Positions 1 to 5,119 of a stretch of DNA of 5,119 nt are shown here, piece by piece; within the stretch, counting starts at the first letter, position 1; each line of letters opens with the position of its first letter. A program made the position numbers and the translations under genes. The notes beneath the pieces were generated by a model, which worked only from the letters and a program-made list of their open reading frames with translations, did no database searches and was not told the origin of the DNA. This stretch comes from Gammaproteobacteria bacterium (GTDB lineage Bacteria; Pseudomonadota; Gammaproteobacteria; Pseudomonadales; Azotimanducaceae): contig JAPUFN010000293.1 of the NCBI GenBank assembly GCA_027293665.1, forward strand, positions 1 to 5,119, read 5' to 3'.

Positions 1-447
1 CAGCTCATAATACTGCCCCTTAAACGTTACCGTTTCGTCGCGCCACAAACGGGTCAGTATTTCCAGGCCTTCTTCAGCTCGCTTGCCACGGCCGCGTGTC
101 GGGGTGCCGGTCGCGCTGTAATCGCGCGAGCGGGCGCTGCCTACACCGAATGCGGGTAACAGCCGGCCATTGCTGAGAACGTCGATCGTGGCACAGGCTT
201 TCGCGGTGATCACGGGGTCGCGCAGGCCGAGGCTCGCCACGTTCATGCCGAACTTCAGATTGCGCGTGCGCCCGGCAAGTGCCGCCATCACCGACATACA
301 CTCCAGATTGGCATCGGCGCCGATGAGCCGGTCACTCTGCCAGATCGAGTCCACGCCGCTTGCATCGCACAAGTCCACCCATTCCCAGAAACCGGCCGCA
401 TCTGCGAACGGGAAATTGGCGATGCCGAGACCAGCGCTTATGCTCAT
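1..447 (-). CDS. LLM-class flavin/F420-dependent oxidoreductase (luciferase-like), C-terminus outside window
   Basis: Only the first 149 codons are present; the frame runs open to the window edge. The family (bacterial luciferase-like monooxygenases, usually about 300 residues, TIM barrel) uses reduced FMN or F420 to oxidise small organic substrates in the cytoplasm. Visible family marks are the first strand and helix (SISAGLGIANFPF), the second-strand segment DSIWQSDRLIG (residues 33-43), strand 3 LKFGMNVASLGLRDP (64-78), helix AKACATIDVLSNGRL (82-96) followed by FGVGSAR (100-106), and the typical RAEEGLEILTRLW plus VTFKGQYYEL (123-149). The ATG at 447 is the only possible start downstream of an in-frame TAA at 478-480. 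It overlaps the stop of the upstream permease as ATGA, so it is probably translated by coupling; its own Shine-Dalgarno sequence is weak. Substrate and cofactor (FMN or F420) cannot be told from this half. The family call is firm; a role acting on the imported substrate is inference from the operon. Confidence 0.9.
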   Translation of the reverse strand, partial: MSISAGLGIANFPFADAAGFWEWVDLCDASGVDSIWQSDRLIGADANLECMSVMAALAGRTRNLKFGMNVASLGLRDPVITAKACATIDVLSNGRLLPAFGVGSARSRDYSATGTPTRGRGKRAEEGLEILTRLWRDETVTFKGQYYEL

Positions 448-1313
448 GAGAGATTTCCGACAGTATCTGGCCGCCGATTATACCCTCTGCTTGCAATATC
501 GAACTGATCGCGCAGTCGATCACCTAGCATGTTGCAGGACCACACAGTCAGACCCATGGCGAGCGCGGGGAACAGCAGCGTCCAGGGTGCTGATTCCATG
601 CTCTGCGTGCCGTCGGCGATCAGCACTCCCCAGCTCGTGTCCGGCTCCTGAATGCCCAGCCCCAGAAAGCTGATAAAACTCTCCGCAAGTATCACGCCGG
701 GAATCGTCAGAGTGGCGTAGACGAGGGCGGGTCCGGCAACGTTGGGGATGATGTATTTGAAGATGATGCGTGTTTGCGATGCGCCCATGCTGCGGGCGGC
801 ACTGATGTAGGTCTGCTCGCGTGCGCGCAGGGTCTGGCCTCTGACGATCCGGGCGATATCCAGCCAGAAAACCGCGCCCAGCGCGAGAAACAGGAGTGCT
901 GGATTGCGCCCGAAGACGACGACGAGCAGGATCACGATCAGGATGAACGGCAGCGCGTACAGCGTGTCGACGATGCGCATTAGAATCTGATCGAGGCGAC
1001 CACCGACGTACCCGGACAATGCACCGAACGGGACCCCGATGAGCACGCTGACGAACGTCGCGATGAGGGCGACCCCCAGTGAGATCCTGGCGCCCAGCAT
1101 GATCCGCAGAAGCATGTCGCGGCCGATGAGATCGGTGCCAAGCCAGTGCGCAGCACTCGGTGCTGCCTCGAGTGCGTCCCAATCCATCGCATCAGCTTCC
1201 CATGGACTCAGCAGGGGGCCGAAAAGGGCGGCGCTGGTGATCACCAGCAGCCAGCCAGAGCAGATGCGGGCGATGGTGGAACCCACTGCGGCCTGCAGAA
1301 ATGCGCTGAGCAT
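444..1313 (-). CDS. ABC transporter permease, OppC/DppC-like
   Basis: Inner-membrane subunit of a peptide/opine/nickel-type (PepT family) ABC importer, 289 residues, a usual length for OppC/DppC. The N-terminus has one hydrophobic segment (about 17-36). A periplasmic stretch follows, ending in the family hallmark HWLGTDLIGRDMLLRIMLGA (56-75). Further membrane segments lie around 78-100, 118-135, 138-153, 196-218 and 242-263. The cytoplasmic EAA loop, which docks on the ATPase, is clear at about 169-190 (YISAARSMGAS, then RIIFKYIIPN). FLGLG (216-220) and PDTSWGVLI (224-232) are also typical of OppC. The start overlaps the stop of the OppB-like gene by one base (TGATG), and its own stop overlaps the oxidoreductase start (ATGA). 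It should pair with that OppB-like protein. No ATPase partner is encoded in the window. The transported substrate is not defined by the permease sequence; peptides, opines, nickel chelates or oligosaccharides are all possible in this family. Confidence 0.95.
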   Translation of the reverse strand: MLSAFLQAAVGSTIARICSGWLLVITSAALFGPLLSPWEADAMDWDALEAAPSAAHWLGTDLIGRDMLLRIMLGARISLGVALIATFVSVLIGVPFGALSGYVGGRLDQILMRIVDTLYALPFILIVILLVVVFGRNPALLFLALGAVFWLDIARIVRGQTLRAREQTYISAARSMGASQTRIIFKYIIPNVAGPALVYATLTIPGVILAESFISFLGLGIQEPDTSWGVLIADGTQSMESAPWTLLFPALAMGLTVWSCNMLGDRLRDQFDIASRGYNRRPDTVGNLS

Positions 1314-2230
1314 CAGCGCAGCTCGATCCGCGGATCCAGGCGTTTGTAGCTGAGATCCACGAACAGATTAAACAGTAGAATGAATGCAGCGTAGACCACG
1401 ACCACGCCCATAACGAGCGTGTAGTCCCGGTTGAGAGCAGCCTGGACAAAGTAGCGCCCGATCCCAGGCAGGTCGAATACCTGTTCGATGACCACGGACC
1501 CGGTCAGCAGTGCAGCGGCAGCCGGACCCAGATAAGTGAGCACGGGCAACAGAGCGATCGGCAGAATATGGCGCAAGACAATGCGACTGCGCGGCAGGCC
1601 CTTCGCAATTGCGGTCATGACATGGGGCTCGAGCCGGGTTTCCGCCACGCTGCCACGGGTCAGGCGTGCGATGGCTGCGGTAAACGGTAATGCAAGAGCG
1701 ATTGACGGCAACACATAGTGTGCGGGGCTGCCGACTCCACCTGCCGGCAGCCAGCCGAGCCAGACGCCAAACAGCAGAAGCAGCACGGGCGCCAGAACGA
1801 TCGAAGGCACGGCGAGTCCCAGATTTGCCGAACCCATGACCACCGTATCGATTCTGGAGCCCGTGTCCAGGCCGGCACGCACTCCGAGCGCTATTCCGCT
1901 GCTCAGCGCAATGATCAATGCCAGACCTCCTACTGTGAGGCTGACTGGTAATCCCGCTCTGACAAGTTCGTTAACGCTAAAATCTTTTTGTTTAAAAGAC
2001 GGGCCAAGATCTCCGTGGCTTATCATGACAAGGTAGTCGACATACTGTTCGACGATGGGTTTATCCAGGTTGTAAGCAGCCAACAGATTGGCTTCCACAT
2101 CAGGCGGCAGGCGTCGATCGCCGTCAAAAGGACCACCGGGTGCAAGACGCATGAGAAAGAACACCAGCGTTACGATGACCCAGAAGGTGAACAGCGTAAA
2201 AAATATTCGCGTGGTCAGGTAGCGAGCCAA
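1313..2230 (-). CDS. ABC transporter permease, OppB/DppB-like (TTG start)
   Basis: Inner-membrane subunit of the same importer, 305 residues, normal for OppB/DppB. It begins MARYLTTRIFF with the first membrane helix at about 8-29, and has the family segment RLAPGGPF (28-35). Periplasmic residues 36-90 include YNLDKPIVEQY and the GDLGPSF motif (73-79), typical of the N-terminal OppB domain. Later helices lie near 97-118, 131-155, 173-190, 225-248 and 271-293. The EAA loop for ATPase contact is at about 203-224 (VMTAIAKGLPRSRIVLRHIL), and FDLPGIGRYFVQA (252-264) is a strong OppB signature. The start is TTG at 2230-2228: the next in-frame ATG would remove the first helix, and an in-frame TAA (the binding-protein stop, 2236-2234) lies one codon upstream. 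I see no good Shine-Dalgarno sequence, so reinitiation after the upstream gene is likely. Codons around 1967-2000 are noticeably AT-rich compared with the rest. Confidence 0.94.
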   Translation of the reverse strand: MARYLTTRIFFTLFTFWVIVTLVFFLMRLAPGGPFDGDRRLPPDVEANLLAAYNLDKPIVEQYVDYLVMISHGDLGPSFKQKDFSVNELVRAGLPVSLTVGGLALIIALSSGIALGVRAGLDTGSRIDTVVMGSANLGLAVPSIVLAPVLLLLFGVWLGWLPAGGVGSPAHYVLPSIALALPFTAAIARLTRGSVAETRLEPHVMTAIAKGLPRSRIVLRHILPIALLPVLTYLGPAAAALLTGSVVIEQVFDLPGIGRYFVQAALNRDYTLVMGVVVVYAAFILLFNLFVDLSYKRLDPRIELR

Positions 2231-2233
2231 AAT

Positions 2234-3826
2234 TTACTGCCAGGATAGAAATCGCGCGGGATGAATGTCGCGGGCATTCTCGTGCCAACCACTGATGGCG
2301 GGGCTGACGAGGCGCCGGATACCAACCGAGTAGAGTGGTACGACCGGATACGTGGCCATTACCAGTTCTTCGGCTTGCCGCAGCACGTGATTTCTCTGCG
2401 TCACATCACCGTGCGTGCGCGCGTGCGCCATCAACTCGTCAAACTCGTCGTTTCGATAACGGCCGTAGTTGACGTCGCCGGTGTCAGAGACGAGCAGACC
2501 CAGATAGTGTTCTGCGTTGTTTTCGCCAAACCAGCCAGCCTGGGCTACCTGAAAATCACCCTGCCGCAGATCGCTGAAGTGAACCTTGAGCTCTGAGTGG
2601 TGCAGTTGCGTCTCCACACCGATACGTTTCCAGAACGCGGCAATTGCCAGATTGCTGCGTTTGGCATCCGCGCCGCTGACATAACGCAAGGTCAAACGCA
2701 GCGGATTGCCGGCATCGTAGCCCGCAGCAGCGAGTAGTGCGCGGGCTTGTTGTTGCCGCTCCTGCGTTAACGCTACTTTGTTCAATTTATTTTCCACGAC
2801 ATAGTGCTGCAAAGGAGCTGAGTCGTAGTTGGCAACCAATGCCGGGACGAAACTTTTGCTTGCATAGTTGCCTGCGCGTTGCACTTTGTCGGTAAGAACT
2901 TCGGCGTCCACTGCCAGCGCCAAAGCTTTGCGCGTGCGAGCATCATCAAATGGCGGTTGTGTCGTGTTGAAGACGAGGTACACGATGGACAGCAGGGGCG
3001 ACAGGCGCAGATGCGCCGCCAGGTGGTCCCTGACCGATTCGAGTTCACCTGCGGGAAACGTGCTGATCGCGTGCATTTCGCCGGTGCGATAACGGTTATA
3101 GGCGTTCTGCTCGTTTGCCAGCGGATGATAAAAAACCTGCTTGATCAACGGCGCTGTGAAGAAGTGGGGATTGGCGACGAGTTCCACCTGAGCTTGCGGC
3201 CGCCAGTCGGCGAGAACGTATGCGCCATTGGATACCCAGTGTTCGGGCTTAACCCAATCGTCGCCAACCGCGGCAATGACATGTCGAGGTACCGGGTAAC
3301 CTGTCGGGTAAAGCAGGCGTTCGGCCAGATGTGGATATGGAGCTTCGAGTTCCAGCAGCAACGTGGCCAGCCCTTGTGCCTTCACACCGAGCTGGTCCAG
3401 CGGCAGACGGCCGGCGTTGACAGCTTCAGCGTTGCGGATCGGGTAGAGGAAATACGCAAGGCTCGCCGCGGTCGCCGGATCCAGCAGACGCCGAAACGAG
3501 TAGACGAAGTCATCCGCAGTCAACGGCTTGCCGTCCGACCACTTCAATCCCTGGCGCAGCTTGAATGTCCAGAGCAATCCATCTTCGCTGGTCGACCAGG
3601 ACAGCGCTGCTCCAGGAACAATTTCACCGCGCGCATTGAACGTCGTAAGACCGAGGAACAGATCGGTGAGGATCGTTTCTTCCAGTCGAAGGTTGTAGCG
3701 ATGCGGGTCTAGCGTCTGGGGCTCGCCGGTATTTCCCAGGTGCAGGGCCTGGGCACTGGCGATGCCGGCGTTGCCAGCGCCCAGGCAGACGAGGCAGACA
3801 AACCAACACTTGAATCGAACAGGCAT
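2234..3826 (-). CDS. Periplasmic solute-binding protein, family 5 (OppA/MppA-like)
   Basis: 530 residues, the usual length for OppA/DppA-type (SBP_bac_5) receptors, which capture the ligand in the periplasm and deliver it to the permeases. A type I signal peptide covers about residues 1-25: MPVRFK, a hydrophobic core, then the cleavage motif ASA before Q26. Family marks include GEPQTLDPHRYN (34-45), LLWTFKLRQGLKWSDGKPLT (84-103), DDFVYSFRRLLDP (105-117), SNGAYVLADWRP (199-210), RKALALAVD (299-307) and ARALLAAAGY (361-370). All cysteines are in the signal peptide; the mature protein has none, unlike E. coli OppA with its disulfides. The segment matching the WVGDYNEP-type motif of OppA/MppA reads AGWFGENNAEHYLG (430-443), so the ligand-anchoring Asp is replaced by Glu435. 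ATG 3826 is preceded by AAGGTGG at a 4-nt spacing. It is the first gene of the operon. Ligand unknown: peptides are the default, but some family members bind oligosaccharides, opines or metals. Confidence 0.94.
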   Translation of the reverse strand: MPVRFKCWFVCLVCLGAGNAGIASAQALHLGNTGEPQTLDPHRYNLRLEETILTDLFLGLTTFNARGEIVPGAALSWSTSEDGLLWTFKLRQGLKWSDGKPLTADDFVYSFRRLLDPATAASLAYFLYPIRNAEAVNAGRLPLDQLGVKAQGLATLLLELEAPYPHLAERLLYPTGYPVPRHVIAAVGDDWVKPEHWVSNGAYVLADWRPQAQVELVANPHFFTAPLIKQVFYHPLANEQNAYNRYRTGEMHAISTFPAGELESVRDHLAAHLRLSPLLSIVYLVFNTTQPPFDDARTRKALALAVDAEVLTDKVQRAGNYASKSFVPALVANYDSAPLQHYVVENKLNKVALTQERQQQARALLAAAGYDAGNPLRLTLRYVSGADAKRSNLAIAAFWKRIGVETQLHHSELKVHFSDLRQGDFQVAQAGWFGENNAEHYLGLLVSDTGDVNYGRYRNDEFDELMAHARTHGDVTQRNHVLRQAEELVMATYPVVPLYSVGIRRLVSPAISGWHENARDIHPARFLSWQ

Positions 3827-3830
3827 GGCG

Positions 3831-3837
3831 CCACCTT
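3831..3837 (-). promoter_or_regulatory. Ribosome binding site of the binding-protein gene
   Basis: On the minus strand this reads AAGGTGG, six of seven matches to the consensus AAGGAGG, ending 4 nt before the ATG at 3826. The spacing is somewhat short but usable. This is the only good Shine-Dalgarno sequence I see in the four-gene transporter operon, which fits coupled translation of the three following genes. Confidence 0.6.
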
Positions 3838-3915
3838 ACTCAATGGTACTGGTCTGCTACAAGCGAACGGGCGCACAACGGTTTGTAACATGCTGCCAGG
3901 TGTTCGCCGAAGCTG

Positions 3916-3944
3916 TTGAAGCGTCCCTGTAAGCCGCCCACAAT
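3916..3944 (+). promoter_or_regulatory. Candidate sigma70-type promoter for glk
   Basis: TTGAAG (3916-3921) and CACAAT (3939-3944) are separated by 17 bp, each matching four of six consensus bases (TTGACA, TATAAT). Transcription would begin near 3951, giving a leader of about 16 nt with the Shine-Dalgarno AAGGA correctly placed before the GTG at 3967. It is weak by sequence alone, but its position agrees with the chosen start codon. Confidence 0.25.
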
Positions 3945-3954
3945 GCCTCGCATG

Positions 3955-3959
3955 AAGGA
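3955..3959 (+). promoter_or_regulatory. Ribosome binding site deciding the glk start
   Basis: AAGGA, five bases of the consensus, lies 7 nt before GTG 3967-3969. None of the upstream in-frame candidates (TTG 3916, ATG 3943, ATG 3952) has a comparable purine-rich site at proper distance. The same arrangement, GTG with a Shine-Dalgarno sequence 7 nt upstream, recurs at the next gene. Confidence 0.6.
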
Positions 3960-3966
3960 CCAAGCG

Positions 3967-5007
3967 GTGGCTGAAGGCTGTCAACTGATTGCAGACATTG
4001 GTGCGACACACTCGCGGCTTGCGATTGTGGATAATGCTGGTTGGCGCAGCGAAACATTTCCCACGACCGAGTATACGAGTGCCGCGGATCTGCTCGAGGT
4101 GGCTGCTGTGCGATTGGGCTACACACAGTTGGCTGGCTGCTGTCTGGCTGTCGCGGGGCCGGTGTTGGCGGGAAGAGCAACAATCACCAACGGTCACCTC
4201 GAATTTGTCGAAGCAGAATTGGCGGCATTGCTCGGCTGTCCGGTAAAAGTCGTCAATGATTTTTATGCGGTCGCTTGCGGAATTCCTGCGTTCACCGAAC
4301 TGTTGCAGTTGGGCGGAGGCGCTGAGAGCGGAGGCGCGAGCGGAAGTGCTAAGAGCGGCGCCGGGCAGGTGAAAGTCGTGCTGGGGCCCGGCAGCGGACT
4401 GGGTATGGGCATTCTCATACCCGATCAGGGTGGTTGGCAGGTTCTGCCATCGGAAGGCGGACATGCGGATCTTGCGCCGGGTAATCCGCTCGAGCAGGAA
4501 ATATTATCTCTGCTGCAGGCGAAGCACGGCAGCGTCTGCTGGGAGACTGTCTTATCGGGCCCTGGGCTGGTGAACCTCTATGAAGTTGTCTGTCAACTGT
4601 GGGGCAGCGAGCCGCAGGCTGCGACGCCTGAGTGGATCAGTGCGCAAGGGGTAGCCGCCATTGAGCCGATCTGTCATCAGACGCTGGACCTGTTCTTCGG
4701 TCTGCTTGGCGCCGCGGCCGGCAACCTGGCCCTCACCGTTTGCGCTTATGGCGGAGTCTACATTGGCGGCGGCATCGTTCCGGCTTTGCAGGATTTTGCG
4801 GCCACAAGCGCACTGCGCAGGCGCTTCGAGGAACGCTGTGGCCTTGCGGGTTTTACCAAGGATATTCCTTTATACCTGATTCTCGATGAGCACCCGGGTC
4901 TGATTGGTGCGTTGGCTTGTTTGCGAAGTGATATGAGAGTTGATATTAAAAGTGATCCGGGAAGTGAGGTGGAAAAAGAACTGCAGGAGCAATCTCGTGG
5001 CGCATGA
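3967..5007 (+). CDS. glk: Glucokinase (proteobacterial Glk family)
   Basis: Cytoplasmic ATP-dependent kinase converting glucose to glucose-6-phosphate; 346 residues from the GTG start against 321 in E. coli Glk. The phosphate loop is DIGATHSRLA (10-19), where E. coli has DVGGTNARLA. The catalytic Asp is D98 in VVNDFYA (95-101), with N97 beside it. ATP-site glycines are in LGPGSGLGMG (139-148). Sugar contacts corresponding to E. coli E157, H160 and E187 are E163 and H166 in PSEGGHADLAP, and E193 in ETVLSGPGLVNLY. The C-terminal part has GGVYIGGGIVPAL and IPLYLILDEHPGLIGALACL, both diagnostic of this family. I chose GTG 3967 because AAGGA precedes it by 7 nt and it places the first strand as in E. 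coli Glk. ATG 3943 or 3952 would add 8 or 5 residues. A Gly/Ser/Ala-rich insert occupies 116-133. The C-terminal tail, from about 325, is charged and extra. It overlaps the next gene by 11 bp. Confidence 0.93.
   Translation: MAEGCQLIADIGATHSRLAIVDNAGWRSETFPTTEYTSAADLLEVAAVRLGYTQLAGCCLAVAGPVLAGRATITNGHLEFVEAELAALLGCPVKVVNDFYAVACGIPAFTELLQLGGGAESGGASGSAKSGAGQVKVVLGPGSGLGMGILIPDQGGWQVLPSEGGHADLAPGNPLEQEILSLLQAKHGSVCWETVLSGPGLVNLYEVVCQLWGSEPQAATPEWISAQGVAAIEPICHQTLDLFFGLLGAAAGNLALTVCAYGGVYIGGGIVPALQDFAATSALRRRFEERCGLAGFTKDIPLYLILDEHPGLIGALACLRSDMRVDIKSDPGSEVEKELQEQSRGA
4321..4358 (+). repeat. In-frame imperfect direct repeat in the glk loop
   Basis: GCTGAGAGCGG (4321-4331) and GCTAAGAGCGG (4348-4358) match at 10 of 11 bases and start 27 nt apart, a multiple of three. 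A third, looser copy lies between them (GCGAGCGGAAG, 4335-4345). The encoded stretch is AESGG, ASGS, AKSGAG, residues 119-133, between the first kinase domain and the ATP-binding segment. It looks like a small tandem expansion of a surface loop. Confidence 0.6.
4985..4989 (+). promoter_or_regulatory. Ribosome binding site of the AIM24-family gene
   Basis: AGGAG lies inside the end of glk, 7 nt before the GTG at 4997. It decides the start of the downstream gene: the ATG at 5004 is in another frame and meets a stop after five codons. Confidence 0.7.
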
Positions 5008-5119
5008 AATCGAGTATCTGATTCACGGAAATTCGATGCAGTATGTCGAGATCGAGTTGGATGAAGAGGAAACTGTGATCGCCGAGGCGGGAATGATGAT
5101 GTACATGACTGCAGGGATC
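4997..5119 (+). CDS. AIM24/TIGR00266-family protein, N-terminal 41 residues only
   Basis: The frame opens at GTG 4997 and runs off the right edge after 41 codons. The peptide starts MAHEIEYLIHGNSMQYVEIE and continues LDEEETVIAEAGMMMYMTAGI. This matches the characteristic opening of bacterial AIM24 (TIGR00266) proteins, in particular MQYVEIELD and ETVIAEAGxMMYM. The family is usually about 220-270 residues and forms a compact beta-rich fold. The yeast relative is a mitochondrial inner-membrane protein, and the bacterial role is not established. The start has AGGAG 7 nt upstream. The gene overlaps the glk stop by 11 bp in a different frame, so it is probably co-transcribed with glk. With only the N-terminus visible I cannot say whether it is intact. 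Confidence 0.85.
   Translation, partial: MAHEIEYLIHGNSMQYVEIELDEEETVIAEAGMMMYMTAGI

Larger units (their letters stand above)
3827..3966. promoter_or_regulatory. Divergent intergenic region between transporter operon and glk
   Basis: About 140 bp separates the two divergent start codons, and it is the only non-coding stretch of the window. It must hold both promoters unless transcription starts inside the opposite gene. For the glk side I can offer one weak sigma70-like pair (listed separately). For the transporter side no hexamer pair at 16-18 bp spacing convinced me. I see no strong operator palindrome, no riboswitch-like fold and no terminator hairpin. Confidence 0.6.

Noticed and set aside
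170..673. Plus-strand open frame opposite the oxidoreductase and the OppC-like permease
   Set aside because: Both minus-strand genes are strongly supported by family motifs, and this translation shows none.
520..1182. Second minus-strand frame inside the OppC-like gene (220 codons)
   Set aside because: It is an Arg/His/Asp-rich shadow frame of the permease with no membrane segments or motifs.
1969..2775. The 11-mer CGTTAACGCTA occurs at 1969-1979 and 2765-2775, both beside AT-rich patches
   Set aside because: A few 11-base repeats are expected by chance in 5 kb. Both copies sit in coding sequence and the flanks do not align well. I do not call it a repeat element or binding site.
2879..3712. 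Long plus-strand open frame (277 codons) opposite the binding-protein gene
   Set aside because: It lies fully antisense to a well-supported family 5 binding protein. Its composition is rich in Arg and Gln with no recognisable domain, and it has no context of its own.
3779..3826. Lipoprotein signal in the binding protein
   Set aside because: The cysteines at 4-16 residues from the start do not sit in a lipobox, while ASA before Q26 is a good type I cleavage site.
3827..3870. Possible minus-strand -10 (TACCAT) for the transporter operon
   Set aside because: No acceptable -35 hexamer lies 16-18 bp upstream, so I did not call a promoter.
3875..3886. ACAA-N4-TTGT dyad in the intergenic region as an operator
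   Set aside because: The arms are only 4 bp and do not extend outward, so it is expected by chance.
3863..3907. GCGAAC / GTTCGC inverted pair in the intergenic region
   Set aside because: The arms are 6 bp, 33 nt apart, with no extension of pairing. It is too weak to call an operator or a hairpin.
3709..4464. Minus-strand open frame (251 codons) spanning the intergenic region and the first half of glk
   Set aside because: It is antisense to conserved glucokinase motifs and overlaps the start of the binding-protein gene. Its translation is rich in Ser, Gln and Arg and resembles no family.

Overview
The window looks like chromosomal DNA of a moderately GC-rich Gram-negative bacterium, most likely a proteobacterium. 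Three things suggest this: a glucokinase of the proteobacterial Glk type (not ROK), a periplasmic oligopeptide-type binding protein with a type I signal peptide and no lipobox, and tight gene packing. I cannot name a genus. I see no mobile element, CRISPR array, rRNA or tRNA. Nearly every base is coding, apart from one intergenic region of about 140 bp at 3827-3966.

The left part (1-3826) is a four-gene operon on the minus strand. It runs from position 3826 down to the window edge: an oligopeptide/dipeptide-type solute-binding protein (2234-3826), an OppB/DppB-like permease (1313-2230), an OppC/DppC-like permease (444-1313), and the N-terminal half of a luciferase-like (LLM) flavin/F420-dependent oxidoreductase (1-447). 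The junctions are very tight: a 3-nt gap, a 1-nt overlap (TGATG) and a 4-nt overlap (ATGA). Translational coupling along the whole unit is therefore likely. The first two genes are even in the same reading frame, separated by one stop codon and one further codon. No ABC ATPase gene lies in the window. If the operon has them, they lie beyond position 1, after the oxidoreductase.

The right part (3967-5119) is transcribed in the opposite direction. It holds glucokinase (glk, 3967-5007), then the first 41 codons of an AIM24/TIGR00266-family protein (4997-5119) overlapping the glk end by 11 bp. Both appear to start at GTG codons, each preceded at 7 nt by a clear Shine-Dalgarno sequence.

Functionally, the left operon reads as an importer (binding protein plus permease heterodimer) genetically tied to a monooxygenase-type enzyme that may act on the imported compound. 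The right operon phosphorylates glucose in the cytoplasm. The shared divergent promoter region is the only visible link between the two. Nothing here is clearly a new system. The points most worth checking are the transporter-oxidoreductase coupling, the altered ligand-pocket motif of the binding protein, and the variant phosphate-loop and repeat-expanded loop of the glucokinase.
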